Of a stretch of DNA of 64,000 bases, positions 36,763 through 49,134 are shown piece after piece. Position 1 is the stretch's first letter; the number at the start of each line of letters is the position of its first letter. The stretch is taken from contig NZ_FZOD01000021.1 of the NCBI RefSeq assembly GCF_900188345.1, forward strand, positions 1 to 64,000, read 5' to 3'. Both the position numbers and the translations under genes were made by a program. Under the pieces are notes generated by a model. That model searched no databases. It had not been told where the DNA came from and saw only the letters and a list, made by a program, of their open reading frames with translations. This stretch comes from Streptosporangium subroseum. GTDB lineage: Bacteria; Actinomycetota; Actinomycetes; Streptosporangiales; Streptosporangiaceae.

Positions 36763-37842
36763 CTACCCGGTCCGCACCTCGGGCGCGTGGTCGACCACCT
36801 CGACCTTCAGCTGCGCCGTCGAGGTCAGCAGGGTGCCCTCGGGCGCTCCCGCCGTGGCCGCGTCCACCACGACGACGCGCTCGCCCAGGTACAGATAGGT
36901 GGTGGGGTCGAAGATGTACTCGTGCCGCACCCCGCCGAACTTGTTGACCATGGCCACCGCGACCCCCCTGCGCCCGGCGGCGTCCTCGGCCTCGTTGACG
37001 GTCTCGACGCCGGGGATCGTGCCGGCCGCCCGGAACAGCGCGGCCCTCTGAGCGGCCGGCATGTACGCCCGCGTGATCATCGAGCCGACATTCCCCCACG
37101 CCGTGTAGTCGGCCAGGGGATCCCGTGCCAGATCACGGTAGAGGTGCTCGCGCATCCCCGCGGGATCGGTGGGCAACCGGCTCAGGTAGGCGTAGTCGGT
37201 ACGCCGGTGGTCGGGGCGGATGTCGTAGCCCGTGAGCTTCGACGGAGCCGCGACGCCTCCCTCCCGCCGTTTGGCCTCGGCGGGCAGCGACTCTCCCGGG
37301 AACGGCTTCGGCTCAAGATGCTCGCTCGACATGACCCCTCCGTCCAAGGGGGAGCCCTCGACCGGCAGCCACACCTTGAACAGGCTGCGGTCGAGGTAAC
37401 GGACTTCCTTGCCGTCCTCCTTCAGCTTGACCGGGAACATGACCTGCAACTCGTAGGCAAGGAACTGCCCGGGGTTCGGGGCCAGATCGTCTCGCTCGCT
37501 CGCGGTGTCGGCGGCCCGCTGGAGGACCGCCGACATCGCCACGGGCGCCACCTGGACGGCCGATCCCTTGTCGGGCGCGGAAGGGGCGAAGTACACGATT
37601 GCCGTGATCGCGGCGGCCATGGCCCCGATGGCGAGGCTCGTCCTGAGGTTCACCCGGAGAATCCCCCGCAGGCCCACCGGACGGTCCGGCAGGCGGTACG
37701 TCCGGCCGGGCGGACGCGCGGGGGACGAGGCGCCGAAAGCGGCGATCTCCGACAGCAGCCGTTGCTCCTCGGCGCGCAGTTCCGTCGGGTCCGGCCAGGG
37801 CACTTCCGAGCGCAGCCGGTTCAACTGGGTCATCTCATTCAT
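36763..37842 (-). CDS. CU044_5270 family membrane protein (partner of ECF sigma factor)
   Basis: A 359-residue protein: a cytoplasmic N-terminus of about 65 residues (MNEMTQLNRLRSEVPWPDPT), one membrane helix (about 69-87) and a large extracellular region with FLAYELQVMFPVKLKEDGKE and TYLYLGERVVVVDAATAGAP. This is the CU044_5270 architecture, regularly encoded right after ECF sigma factors in actinomycetes. It may act as an anti-sigma factor or as an effector controlled by the sigma factor. ATG 37842 lies inside the sigma gene, overlapping it by eight bases. Confidence 0.75.
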   Translation of the reverse strand: MNEMTQLNRLRSEVPWPDPTELRAEEQRLLSEIAAFGASSPARPPGRTYRLPDRPVGLRGILRVNLRTSLAIGAMAAAITAIVYFAPSAPDKGSAVQVAPVAMSAVLQRAADTASERDDLAPNPGQFLAYELQVMFPVKLKEDGKEVRYLDRSLFKVWLPVEGSPLDGGVMSSEHLEPKPFPGESLPAEAKRREGGVAAPSKLTGYDIRPDHRRTDYAYLSRLPTDPAGMREHLYRDLARDPLADYTAWGNVGSMITRAYMPAAQRAALFRAAGTIPGVETVNEAEDAAGRRGVAVAMVNKFGGVRHEYIFDPTTYLYLGERVVVVDAATAGAPEGTLLTSTAQLKVEVVDHAPEVRTG

Positions 37843-38470
37843 GGAAGGTCTCCTCGCTGACGGATGTGGGGTCGACTCCGCCGAGTTCCTCGCGCACCTT
37901 GCTCCTGGCCCGGTTGACGCGCGAGCGGACCGTGCCCACCGGGATGTCCATCGCCTGGGCGGCCTCCACGTAGGTCAGGCCGCCCCATGTCACCAGCAGC
38001 AGCACGTCCCTGTGGCCCGCGGGCAACCTCGCCAGGGCGGCCGCCAGCCTCCGCCGCACGGCGCCGGCGCTCAGCCGCTCGTCGCTGCGTTCGGTGAACG
38101 GGACGGTCACCGGATCGACGCCGGTCCGTTCGAGAACGCGCAGCTGCCGCACCTCGACGCGCTTGTGCCGCCTGATCAGGTTGGTCGCGATGCCGTACAA
38201 CCACGGGCGTGCGCTGGGCTGCGACGGGTCGTATCCCTCCCGCCCGCGGAACGCCGCCAGGAAGGTGTCCGCCACGACGTCCTCGGCCGCGTCGGCTCCC
38301 AGCCGCCGGGTGACGTAGCGCTTGATCTCCGGCGCGTGCCGGTGAAAGACCCCGGCGAACACCTCCGGCTCTCGCCGGGACCGCTCGATGAGGAAGGCGT
38401 CGTCGGCCTCCGCCTCGTCGGCGGGGAAGATGTCACGATCCCCCGTCCGGGTCCGGCTCGTTTCGCTCAT
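37835..38470 (-). CDS. ECF-type RNA polymerase sigma factor
   Basis: A 211-residue sigma-70 family protein with region 2 (VFAGVFHRHAPEIKRYVTRR, DVVADTFLAAFRGREGYDPS) at about 35-100 and region 4 (LPAGHRDVLLLVTWGGLTYV, EAAQAMDIPVGTVRSRVNRA) at about 145-195. Regions 1 and 3 are absent, as in ECF factors. It would direct RNA polymerase to stress or envelope promoters. The overlap with the CU044_5270 gene indicates one operon. Its promoter region is shared with the divergent RibD-type gene 157 bases away. Confidence 0.85.
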   Translation of the reverse strand: MSETSRTRTGDRDIFPADEAEADDAFLIERSRREPEVFAGVFHRHAPEIKRYVTRRLGADAAEDVVADTFLAAFRGREGYDPSQPSARPWLYGIATNLIRRHKRVEVRQLRVLERTGVDPVTVPFTERSDERLSAGAVRRRLAAALARLPAGHRDVLLLVTWGGLTYVEAAQAMDIPVGTVRSRVNRARSKVREELGGVDPTSVSEETFHE

Positions 38471-38627
38471 ATCCGGCCTCTCGGCTCTCGGTCATGACAC
38501 CCGTTGTTGCCTTCCCGCGTGCCCGCGGTTCCCGAAAACCTGATTGGACGAATTCGGCCGGGCGCGATGAGTCGGGCCGATGCCGTCGGTACATACAGGT
38601 GAGCATCGATCGAAAGGGACACTCACC

Positions 38628-39185
38628 GTGAGCATCATTGTCATTCAGTTCATCACCTTGGACGGGATCGTGTCCGACCCGGACGGCTCCGGGGGCACGC
38701 CGACCGGAGGCTGGGCGTTCCGGCACGGCCCCGAGACCGTCGCCGGGGACAAGTTCCGGCTGGGGAGCACGATGGACGACGGCGTCATGTTGCTGGGGCG
38801 TACGACCTGGCAGCTGTTCTCGCGGCTGTGGCCGGGCCGCGATGACGCGTTCTCCGCGCGGATGAACGCCGTGCCGAAGCTGGTCGCCTCTCGTACGCTG
38901 ACCGACACCTCGGCATGGGCGAACTCGAAGGTCATCGACGGTGACCTCATCGACGTGGTCAAACGCGAGCAGCGCGATGTGATCATCACCGGCAGCTTGA
39001 GCGTCGTGCGTGCGCTGATGGCCGACGACCTGATCGATGAGTACCGGCTCCTGACCTTTCCCACGATTCTCGGCAGCGGCCGGCGATTCTTCGCCACCGG
39101 CGAACCTCCCGCGTACCTGGAGTGCCTGTCGGCTGAGCCGGTCGGCGCAGCCGTCCTCACCCGGTACGGGAGGCCGGCACGATGA
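38628..39185 (+). CDS. RibD C-terminal / dihydrofolate reductase-like protein
   Basis: A 185-residue protein of the RibD_C family. SIIVIQFITLDGIVSDPDGS is the start, then VMLLGRTTWQLFSRLWPGRD, VKREQRDVIITGSLSVVRAL and EYRLLTFPTILGSGRRFF. It binds NADPH by family; stand-alone copies are mostly of unknown substrate and are not true DHFR. The start is GTG 38628, with GAAAGGGA (38612-38619) as ribosome site. A 98-codon frame beginning at 39182 overlaps its stop as ATGA, but I cannot assign it to any family. Confidence 0.75.
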   Translation: MSIIVIQFITLDGIVSDPDGSGGTPTGGWAFRHGPETVAGDKFRLGSTMDDGVMLLGRTTWQLFSRLWPGRDDAFSARMNAVPKLVASRTLTDTSAWANSKVIDGDLIDVVKREQRDVIITGSLSVVRALMADDLIDEYRLLTFPTILGSGRRFFATGEPPAYLECLSAEPVGAAVLTRYGRPAR

Positions 39186-39607
39186 CCGCTGGCTTCCTCG
39201 CCGATGGAAGACCGCCTGGAGCAGTACCTGCGCATCACGGGAAGAATCACCGGGAGATCAAGCGTGCGGTCGTCGTCGGGGAGCGCACCGAGGGGGTGCT
39301 CACCCGGGAGGCCGCTACCGGGTGGACACCCCCTGGAGGCCGTCGTACCGGCCGGGCGATCAACCCGATCACGGATACCGACCGGGAAGGTGCCGGGATC
39401 ACCCCGGACATCGAGACACCCGCAGGGCCGGCTTTCGGCAGGGCACACGAGTTGGCGCCACGGCACGTCGCGGCCTGAGCGACAAGGGAGCACGCCGGGG
39501 GGTGGCTGAGGAGGTCCGGAAGGCGCTCGCCGACCTGGGCCGACAGGAAGCACCCTCGCTTGAGGGACGGTCACCCCGGCGGGTTGCCGGGGTGCCCGTC
39601 GCCCGCG
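39186..39607. other. Gap between the RibD-type gene and the NRPS cluster
   Basis: No confident gene. A plus-strand frame of 98 codons (39182-39478) has a good overlapping start but shows no recognisable domain and is rich in Gly, Arg and Pro. A nine-base hairpin (39572-39594) lies at the right end and terminates the minus-strand cluster. Confidence 0.3.
39572..39594 (-). terminator. Terminator of the NRPS operon
   Basis: CACCCCGGC (39572-39580) pairs with GCCGGGGTG (39586-39594) around GGGTT. It begins 14 bases after the stop of the oxygenase gene on the minus strand. Confidence 0.55.
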
Positions 39608-40669
39608 TCAGGAGCGGCCGAACCAGCGGCGCGCCTTGGCGGGCTTGGCGGTCTCCACGGCCGCGGCTCTGGCGAAGCCCGCCTGCGGCGGGACGGTCGG
39701 GTCGCAGGCCTCCAAGGGGACAGGGTCGCCCATGGTCACGACGATCTTGCGGGGACCCTTGAAGGACTCACGGGCGTGCGCGGCGAGGATGTTGTCGACG
39801 ATCAGGATGTCGCCCGGCCGCCAGGTCTCCCTGACCGTCGCCTTGCGGTAGGCCTCGTCGATGGCCTCCACGTCCTGTTTGGAGATCGGCTCGCCGTCGC
39901 CGTAGGCGGTGTTGAAGGGCAGGTTGTCACGCCCCAGGTCCTCCAGGAACACCTCGCGGATCTCCGGGTCCAGCGCCCATTCGTTCCAGAAGACCGTGTG
40001 GTTGAACCAGGCCTCCTCACCGGTGCCGGGGTGACGGATGGTCGCCGAGCGGCGCTGCACGGTGCGGAGCTGGTCGTCGCCCACCCACTCGTGGGAGATG
40101 CGGTTGTCCGCGCAGTAGGCGGCGACCTCGTCCCTGTCCTCGGTGCCGAAGGCGGTGCGCCAGCCGAGGCTGATGTGGTCGCCGTAGTTGCGCACCAGGG
40201 ACCAGCCGTGCGCGCGGAACCGGTCGGCGAGCGGCTGCGGGATGTTCCCCAGCACCTTGCGCACGTCGGTCACCGGGGTCGCCCCACCCGTGTCGGGGGC
40301 GATCAGGCAGCCGAACATCAGCAGCCCCGGGAAGCTGAGCGCGTAGCTGTTCTCGTTGTGCGGGCGGATCGTCTGGGACGGCGGCAGATCGGTGGAGGAG
40401 TAGACGTCCTTGCCGAAGTGGCTGCGCGGAGTGGCCTTCTCGACGTACCCGGCGAGCTTGGAGATGAGGGCGTCGCGGACCTCGGCGAAGTCCTCCACGT
40501 CCTTCACCGGCAGCCCCCGCAGGTACAGGGCGCCGTGCTCGTCCAGGCCCGCGCGGATGGCGTCGCGGTTCTCCCGCAGCCATGCGCAGGTCTCCCCCAG
40601 GTCCGTGCCCTGGGCGTCGGCCGCGGCGGGACGGCCGTCCCTGACCTCCCAGGCGATGGTGGCGTTCAC
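39608..40669 (-). CDS. SyrP/TauD-like Fe(II)/2-oxoglutarate oxygenase of the NRPS cluster
   Basis: A 353-residue non-haem iron oxygenase. The iron facial triad is readable as His104 and Glu106 in [12 protein letters not shown] and His298 in [11 protein letters not shown]; Arg307 in KGPRKI would hold 2-oxoglutarate. The HNENSY and [12 protein letters not shown] patterns place it with SyrP-type enzymes that beta-hydroxylate amino acids while they are bound to an NRPS carrier domain. It is the last gene of the operon; GTG 40669 overlaps the NRPS stop (GTGA). The substrate is therefore probably one of the two NRPS-loaded residues, most likely on the second module. That is inference. Confidence 0.8.
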   Translation of the reverse strand: MNATIAWEVRDGRPAAADAQGTDLGETCAWLRENRDAIRAGLDEHGALYLRGLPVKDVEDFAEVRDALISKLAGYVEKATPRSHFGKDVYSSTDLPPSQTIRPHNENSYALSFPGLLMFGCLIAPDTGGATPVTDVRKVLGNIPQPLADRFRAHGWSLVRNYGDHISLGWRTAFGTEDRDEVAAYCADNRISHEWVGDDQLRTVQRRSATIRHPGTGEEAWFNHTVFWNEWALDPEIREVFLEDLGRDNLPFNTAYGDGEPISKQDVEAIDEAYRKATVRETWRPGDILIVDNILAAHARESFKGPRKIVVTMGDPVPLEACDPTVPPQAGFARAAAVETAKPAKARRWFGRS

Positions 40670-43600
40670 AATGAGTGAGTCCTTTCCAGCTGTTCGATGC
40701 CGATGAGGTCGTCGGGCTTGGCGTCGGGCACCTCGTCGTCGAAGCGCCTCAGGGTTCTGATCCGGGTGCCGGCGAGCACCAGCAGGGCGATGCCGAGGCC
40801 GCACAACAGATAGAGCAGCCCGACCCCGCGTCCGGGGCCGGTGCCGATGATCGCGCCGACGGTGCCGGCGAGCGGGCCGCCGACGGCCATCAGGGGGTCG
40901 AGCAGCGGACCGGCGAGCGGGGCGATGACGCCGAAGCCGAGCGGTACGGTGGCCGCGGCGATCATGGTGTTGACCGCGATGATCCGGCCCTGGAAGCGCT
41001 GCGGCACCTTCACCTGGATGATCGTCATGATCATGCCGTTGATCAGGGCCAGCGCGAAGGACATGCTGAAGGCTCCGGCGCCGATCAGCCAGAGGCTGGG
41101 CCGCAGGCCGGTCAGCAGGCCCGCGACCGACATCAGCATCGTCGCGGCGATCACGCCGCGCAGCCTGCGGTGGGTCGGGCCGCCCCACAGGCTCATGACG
41201 ACGCCGCCGATGACCGCGCCCGCGCCGGCCGCGACCGCCACCGTGCCGGCCGCCTGGAGCGAGGCGAAGGAGAGGATCAGCGGCGAGATCATGACGAACA
41301 TGGGCGCCAGGAACAGGTTCACCCCGGCGAAGAAGAACAGCATGGCGCGGAAGCCCGGATGCCCCAGCGAGAACCGGAACCCGTTGACGATCTCCGCCGA
41401 GATCGGCTCGCGACGGCGCAGGCCCAGGGTGGTGGGGAACTTGACGAGCAGGACCACGATGACGGCGAACGCGTAGGCCGCCACCTGGATGGTCAGGATG
41501 CCCTCCAGCCCGATCGCGGCCAGCATGCCGACCGCGATGAGCGGGACCAGGAACTGGGCGGTGCCGATCGCCAGCTGCACGATGCCGTTGGCGTGCCCGA
41601 GATAGCGTTTGGGCACCAGCTGGGGGATCGACGCCTGGTAGGCGAGCCGCTGGAATGTCACGGAGACCGAGACGAGGGCTATCAGCGCGTAGAGCGGGCC
41701 GGCCGAGAGCCGGTCGGTCAGCAGCAGGCCGAGCATCACCGCCTGGGTAACACCCGACACCAGGTCACCGGTGATCATCACCCGCCGCCGATCGTAGCGG
41801 TCGACCACGGCGCCCGCCAGCGGGGCGACGATGATGCCCGGCACCAGCGCGAGCAGGGCGATGAGCCCGAAATGGACCATCGACCCGGTGACCGTGTAGA
41901 TCCAGATCGGTACCGCGAACTCGGTGAGCGCCGACCCGGTGAGCGAGACCAGCTGTCCCAGCGCGACGGGCAGGAACCGGCGCATGCTCGGCTCGCGCTC
42001 CTCCCGCACGGCCCGCCGCTCCACGGAGTCCTGGAGCCACCAGGTGCCGCCCGCCTCGCGCGAGTGTGCCTGCCGCCAGTCCGCGTCGGCGGCGTGGGTG
42101 CCCGTGAGAATCATCGCGAGCTCGTCGGCCCGATACTTGGGGAAGAAGTGACCGGCCTCGTCGATGACGACCAGTGACGCCGAGTCGGACAGGAAGCACC
42201 ACTCCTTGAAGCGCTCCTGGTAGAACTCGGTGCCCGGGTCGCGCTCGCCGACGACCGAGACGATCGGCGCCTTCAGCCGGGGCTGCTCGGTGGCCAGAAT
42301 CTCGGTGAAGTACTCCTCGGCCATCCGGCCGTCCTCGCGCATCAGCTCGACGGTGAAGGCCACCTGCTCCTCGTCGAGACCCGTCATGTCGCCGCCGATC
42401 GCGCGCAGTTCGGCCGCGACCGTGCGAGTGCCGTTCAGCCGGTCATTGAGCAGCCTGCTGAGCGAGCCGAGGAAACGGCCCCTGGGCCGGGCGAAGGGGA
42501 AGACGCCACCCAGGTAGAGGGCGTCCAGCTCCCGTCCCGACGCCTCGACGCGCTGGGCCAGTTCCACGGCCAGCGCGCTGCCGGGAGCGCAGTGCCCGTA
42601 GATCACGATCGGGCCGCGGACGTGCTCGGCGATCTCCTCGACGCAGCGCCTCGCCACCTCCTCGTAGGGCAACTGTCCCTCCTCACCCGGCTCGCGCCCG
42701 GGGGCGGCGACCGCGTAGAGGGAGTGGCCGGCGGGCATCGCATCGGCGAGCGCCTGGTAGACGACCGCGTTGGCGCCGCCGTACGGCACGCAGATGACGG
42801 AGCCGACATGCTCCTTCGGATCGATCGGGCGGGTCAGCTCGGCCAGTATCCGGCGCGGCGCGGCCGTCTCGCCCCGGCGCTCGACGACGAGCCTGGCGAG
42901 CTCCGCGACCGTGGGGTGCTTGAACATCTCCAGCACGCCGATCGGAGGCTTGCTGTCCACGAATGTCTTGCGCATCCTCGCCACGACCTGGGTGGCGAGC
43001 AGCGAGTGGCCGCCGAGATCGAAGAAGTTGTCGCCGGTGCCCACCCCCTCGAGATCGAGGACGCCCGTCCAGATGGCGGCGATGGCCTCCTCGATCGGGT
43101 CGGCCGGCGCGACGTGGTCCGGCCGCCGGCCCAGAGGCTCGGGATCGGGGTCCGGCAGCGCCCCGCGGTCCACCTTGCCGTGGGCCTGGAGGGGAAAGCG
43201 GTCGAGCCAGGCGAACCGGCCGGGGAGCATGTATTCGGGCAGCAGGTCGAGCAGATGCGCCCGCACCTCCGGCACCGGGGTCTCCTCCGCGCCCGGCTCC
43301 TTCTCCAGCCAGGCCACGAGACGGTCGCCGCGCAGGTCCACGACGCCCTGGACGACCCCGGGGAGCGTGCCCAGCGCGGCCTCGATCTCGCCGAGTTCCA
43401 CCCGGTAGCCGCGGATCTTCACCTGGTGGTCGGTGCGGCCGAGGAATTCGAGACGCCCGTCGTCGAGCATGCGGACCAGGTCGCCCGTGCGGTACATGCG
43501 CGATCCGGGCTCGCCGTACGGATCGGCGACGAAGCGCTCGGCCGTCAGTCCCGGACGCCCGAGATAGCCGCGGGCCAGGGTGTCACCGCCGACGTAGAGC

Positions 43601-46085
43601 TCTCCCGCGACGCCCGGCGGGACCAGGCGCAGCGCCCGGTCCAGCACGTGGACGCGGGCGTCGGGGAGCGGGCGGCCGATGGGCCAGGCCGTACCGGCCG
43701 CGGGAGCCTCGGGATCCACCCGCTCGGTGGTCACCGCCACGACCGTCTCGGTGGGGCCGTAACTGTTGAAGATGGAACAGCCCGCGCGGGAGGCCAGATC
43801 ACGGGCCCAGGCGGTCGGTGACGCCTCGCCCGCGAGGATGAGCGCGCGGCGCGGCAACAGCCGCTCGGGCTCGACCTCCGCGCCCAGCACCGCGAGGTGG
43901 GAGGGCGTCATCTTCAGATAGTCGAGATCCCGCACGGCGTCGGCCAGCTCGGGCCCCGAGCCGCGGCGGGGCAACTGGTGGAGGGTGCCGCCACCGGTGA
44001 GCGGCAGGTAGAACATCAGCATGCTGAAATCGAAGGCGAGCGATTGGAGCAGGCCGAAGGTGGCGCCGGGCACGATGCCGTATTCCTCGCGGATGTACTC
44101 CAGGTAGGCCACGATGTGCCGGTGCTCGACACCGACGCCCTTGGGCCGCCCGGTGGTGCCGGAGGTGTAGATCACATAGGCGAGGTCACCGGGACTCGCG
44201 AGCGGCTCCGGCGGAGCGTCGTCGCCCTCGCCGGTCAGCCGGTCCAGCTCGACGACCGGGCCGGTGAAACCGGCCACCCGATCGCGCAGCGCCGAGTCGG
44301 TGACCAGCATGACGGCTGAGGAGTCGGCGAGCAGGAACTCCAGCCGGTCGCGTGGCTGCTCCGGGTCGAGCGGCAGATAGGCGCCGCCCGCCTTGAGCAC
44401 CGCGAGGATCGCGACGGCGGCGTCCACGGCTCCGTCCAGGCAGATCCCGACGCGCGCGTCGGGGCCGACACCACGGTCTCGCAGATCCCTGGCCAGTCGA
44501 TTCGCACGGCGGTGCAGCTCGGCGAAGGTGAGCGACCGCTCTCCGGCGACGAGGGCGAGAGCCTCCGGGGTCCGGGCGGCCTGGGCCTCGGCCATCTCGC
44601 CGAGCGTGCGGTGCGAGGGCCGCCATGTACGGGTGCCCGCCCAGTCGCCGAGCAGGGACTCGCGCTCGGTGTCGCCGAGCAGCGGCACCTCGGACAGGCG
44701 GCGGTCGTGACCGGCAGCGGCCCCCCGGAGGAAGTGCCGCATCGACCTTTCGATCCGCTCGACGGACGCGGGCTCGAACAGGTCGGTGCGATAGGTGAAG
44801 GAGCCGGTCAGTCCTTCGCCGGTCTCGGTGATGTAGAGCGCGAGGTCGAACTGGCTGATCGCGAGTGGCGGGTCGAACGGGCTGAGGTCCAGCCCGGCCA
44901 CGGTCGTGTCACGGACGGTCTGGTCGCTGAGCGCGAAGGTCGCTTGGAAGATCACCGAACGGCTGGGGTCGCGCTCCACGTTCAGGTCGTTGACGAGCTG
45001 GTGGAAGGGGTGGTCCTGGTGGGCGAGCGCGCCGAGCACGGTCTTCTTGGTGCGGAGCAGATGTTCGGCGACCGTGGGATCGTCCCCGGTACGGCTGCGC
45101 AGCGTCACCATGTTGACGAAGGAGCCGACCACGCCCTCCAGCTCGCGGTAGGCGCGTCCCGCCACCGGCGAGCCCACCGCGAAGTCGTCCTGGCCGGCGT
45201 GACGGGCGAGCACCGCCTGGTAGGCCGCGAGCAGGGTCATGTAGAGCGTCGCGGTGTGCGCCCTGCCGAGCTCGCGCACGGCCTCGGCCAGCTCGGCGTC
45301 CCAGGTGAAGGAGTGGACCGCGCCTTCGAAGCGCTGCTCGACCGGGCGTGGATGATCGGTGGGCAGCTCCAGGTCGGGCAGCCCGGCCAGCTGCTCGCGC
45401 CAGAAGGCGGCATCGGGCTCGACGGCCGGTCCCGCCAGCCGCTCCCGTTCCCACGCGGCGAAGTCGCCGAACTGGACGGGCGGCTCCGGCAGCACCGGTG
45501 GCGCGCCCTCGTGGAGTCCGCCGTACAGGCTGAGGAGCTCGTCAGCCATGATCTCCAGCGACCGGCCGTCACTCACGATGTGGTGGACGGCGAGGAGGAG
45601 CACGTGATCGCCCGGCTCGATGCGGACCAGCAGCGCCCGCAGCAGCGCGTCCGTCTCCAGGTCGAACGGCCGGGTCAGCTCCTCGCCGACAAGCTCGACC
45701 GCCCGCTCGGCGGTGCTCGCTTCGGCGACCTTCAACATGACGGGCCCCGGCTCGTCGACGACGACCCTCGGCCGGCCGTCCTGGGTGGTGAGGAATCGCA
45801 TCCGCAGGGCCTCGTGCCTGGCGACCAGGGCCGTCAGCGCGTCTTCGAGCAGCGCGGTGTTCAGCTCGCCCTTCAGCCGCAGGGCCAGCGGGACCGTGTA
45901 GGCGGTGTTTCCCGGTGACAGCTGCTCCATGAACCATAACCGCTCCTGCCCGCTGGACGGTGGTGGCTCGGTCCCTCCGGGACGGGGCCGGACGGTGGTG
46001 CTCGCCGCCCGGCCGCGCAGTCGCTGGGACAGCAGGGCACGCTTGTCGGCGGTGAGGGCGGTGGCGCGCTCCGACAACTGCTCGG

Positions 46086-46089
<4 letters not shown>
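40666..46089 (-). CDS. NRPS module C-A-T-TE fused to an MFS transporter
   Basis: A 1807-residue single frame. Condensation domain (~45-470; HHIVSDG at 169-175). Adenylation domain (~495-980; [17 protein letters not shown], catalytic Lys972 in QAHGK). Carrier domain ([11 protein letters not shown], Ser1029). Thioesterase (~1095-1330) with elbow YGHCAPG, Cys1167 replacing Ser, plus Asp1284 and His1314. After a ~35-residue linker an MFS transporter runs from ~1369 to the end ([35 protein letters not shown], about 12 helices). It adds the second residue, releases the product and probably exports it. The TTG start 46089 overlaps the upstream NRPS stop. The selectivity positions read D-F-L-K-I-A-S-V-A-K by my alignment, with no confident match. 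Confidence 0.85.
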
Positions 46090-47924
<1,835 letters not shown>

Positions 47925-48061
47925 GCAATCTCCAAGTTCACGGCATGACGACATGAAAAAAGAGCTGATGACATGGATGCCGTTCGATCATGTGGAAGGA
48001 CGGCATGGAGTAAACGCCGCTTACCTCAGGTGCGACCCGAAAATGCGGAGCCGCGAACCGT

Positions 48062-48262
48062 TCAGGAGGGTGAGAGGCTGCGGGGGCGCATGTCGGTCCA
48101 GTTGGCATCGATGAAGTTCAGGCAGCCCTGCCGGGTGTCTTCCTCATGCACGACATCCCAGCCGCGTGGAACCCCGATGGACACGGGCCAGAGAGAATGC
48201 TGGCCTTCGGTGTTCGCCAGAACGAGGTAATTGCCGGGTTCGTCCCCGAATAAGCTGTTCAT
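48062..48262 (-). CDS. MbtH-like NRPS chaperone
   Basis: A 66-residue MbtH protein with the signature TEGQHSLWPVSIGVPRGWDV, DTRQGCLNFIDANWTDMRP. MbtH proteins bind and activate adenylation domains. It is the first gene of the minus-strand cluster, 138 bases before the A-T gene. Start ATG 48262 is preceded by GGAGT. The upstream region to 48480 is AT-richer than average and should contain the cluster promoter. No iron box is visible there. Confidence 0.9.
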   Translation of the reverse strand: MNSLFGDEPGNYLVLANTEGQHSLWPVSIGVPRGWDVVHEEDTRQGCLNFIDANWTDMRPRSLSPS

Positions 48263-48488
48263 AGATACTCCGCGCTGTTGGATGCGGGTTTGGATCATTT
48301 ACTCAACCGGAACGCAGGGTTACTGCGTGGTACCGGAAGATGACAAAATGCAACCCCGTCGGTGTTAATGACCCAAATGGGGAGTATGCCGTTAAGAACC
48401 AGGCCACTGTCAACCCTTGATAATTCGCGAAAAAGCAACCATGATCTACCGGCGTTGGGCACTTGCCGACAAAAAGCACGGGGGAATG

Positions 48489-49007
48489 ATGGCCGAGCGC
48501 GCACCGCTGCCCTATGACTACCTGCGACGGGTTCCGGCATTCACGGTCGTCAGCGACGATCTCGTGGAGGGGGGCGTGCTGCCTGACGCGCACGTCTACG
48601 AGTTAGGTAATCTCTCCCCGCACCTGCGCTGGTCGGGTGCGCCTGAGGAGACGAGAGGCTACGCGGTCACCTGCTTCGACCCGGACGCCCCTACCGGTAG
48701 CGGCTGGTGGCACTGGCTGCTGGTCGACATCCCCGCCGACGTGACCGAACTGCCACGCGGTGCCGGGAGCGGTGAGATGGAAGGGCTGCCCAAGGGGGCC
48801 GTCCACGGCCGCAACGACTACGGCACGCTCGATTTCGGTGGGGCCGCCCCACCCCCCGGCGCGCCGCACCGCTACGTTTTCGCGGTCCACGCCCTCGCCG
48901 TCGAGAGCATCGAGGTCACCCCTGACCAGACGGCCGCCGTCTTCGGCGGAACGGTCAACCATCACACCCTGGCCCGCGCCGTGCTGACGGTGGAGTACGG
49001 CATCTGA
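48489..49007 (+). CDS. YbhB/YbcL family (PEBP-like) protein
   Basis: A 172-residue phosphatidylethanolamine-binding-protein fold: LSPHLRWSGAPEETRGYAVT, CFDPDAPTGSGWWHWLLVDI, GRNDYGTLDFGGAAPPPGAP, HRYVFAVHALAVESI. The family is a small-molecule-binding scaffold named Raf kinase inhibitor-like; no reaction is known. ATG 48489 is favoured over the adjacent in-frame ATG 48486, since GGGGGA upstream is then better spaced. It is divergent from the NRPS cluster and separated by about 220 bases. Confidence 0.8.
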   Translation: MAERAPLPYDYLRRVPAFTVVSDDLVEGGVLPDAHVYELGNLSPHLRWSGAPEETRGYAVTCFDPDAPTGSGWWHWLLVDIPADVTELPRGAGSGEMEGLPKGAVHGRNDYGTLDFGGAAPPPGAPHRYVFAVHALAVESIEVTPDQTAAVFGGTVNHHTLARAVLTVEYGI

Positions 49008-49070
49008 CCTGTCTTCTCGGCTCCCGAAGACGGGTCTGGCCCGCCCTCGGGAGCCGGTTTCGCAGACGTG

Positions 49071-49128
49071 GGCCGCTCCTCGTGCGCCGCCCGCCCCCGA
49101 TCATGAGGGCGGCGCACGAGGAGCGGCC
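49071..49128. terminator. Perfect 22-bp hairpin between convergent genes
   Basis: Bases 49071-49092 (starting GGCCGCTCCTCG) are the exact reverse complement of 49107-49128, around a 14-base loop. It stands between the convergent YbhB and DUF1772 genes, so it is probably a bidirectional terminator. Confidence 0.75.
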
Positions 49129-49134
49129 GGCAGG

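Noticed and set aside
39182-39478. 98-codon frame overlapping the RibD-type stop by ATGA
   Set aside because: The overlap is attractive, but composition and content show no fold or family; left as unassigned in the gap entry.
48262-48480. Iron box before mbtH
   Set aside because: No sequence close to TTAGGTTAGGCTAACCTAA was found, so a siderophore role for the cluster is not supported.
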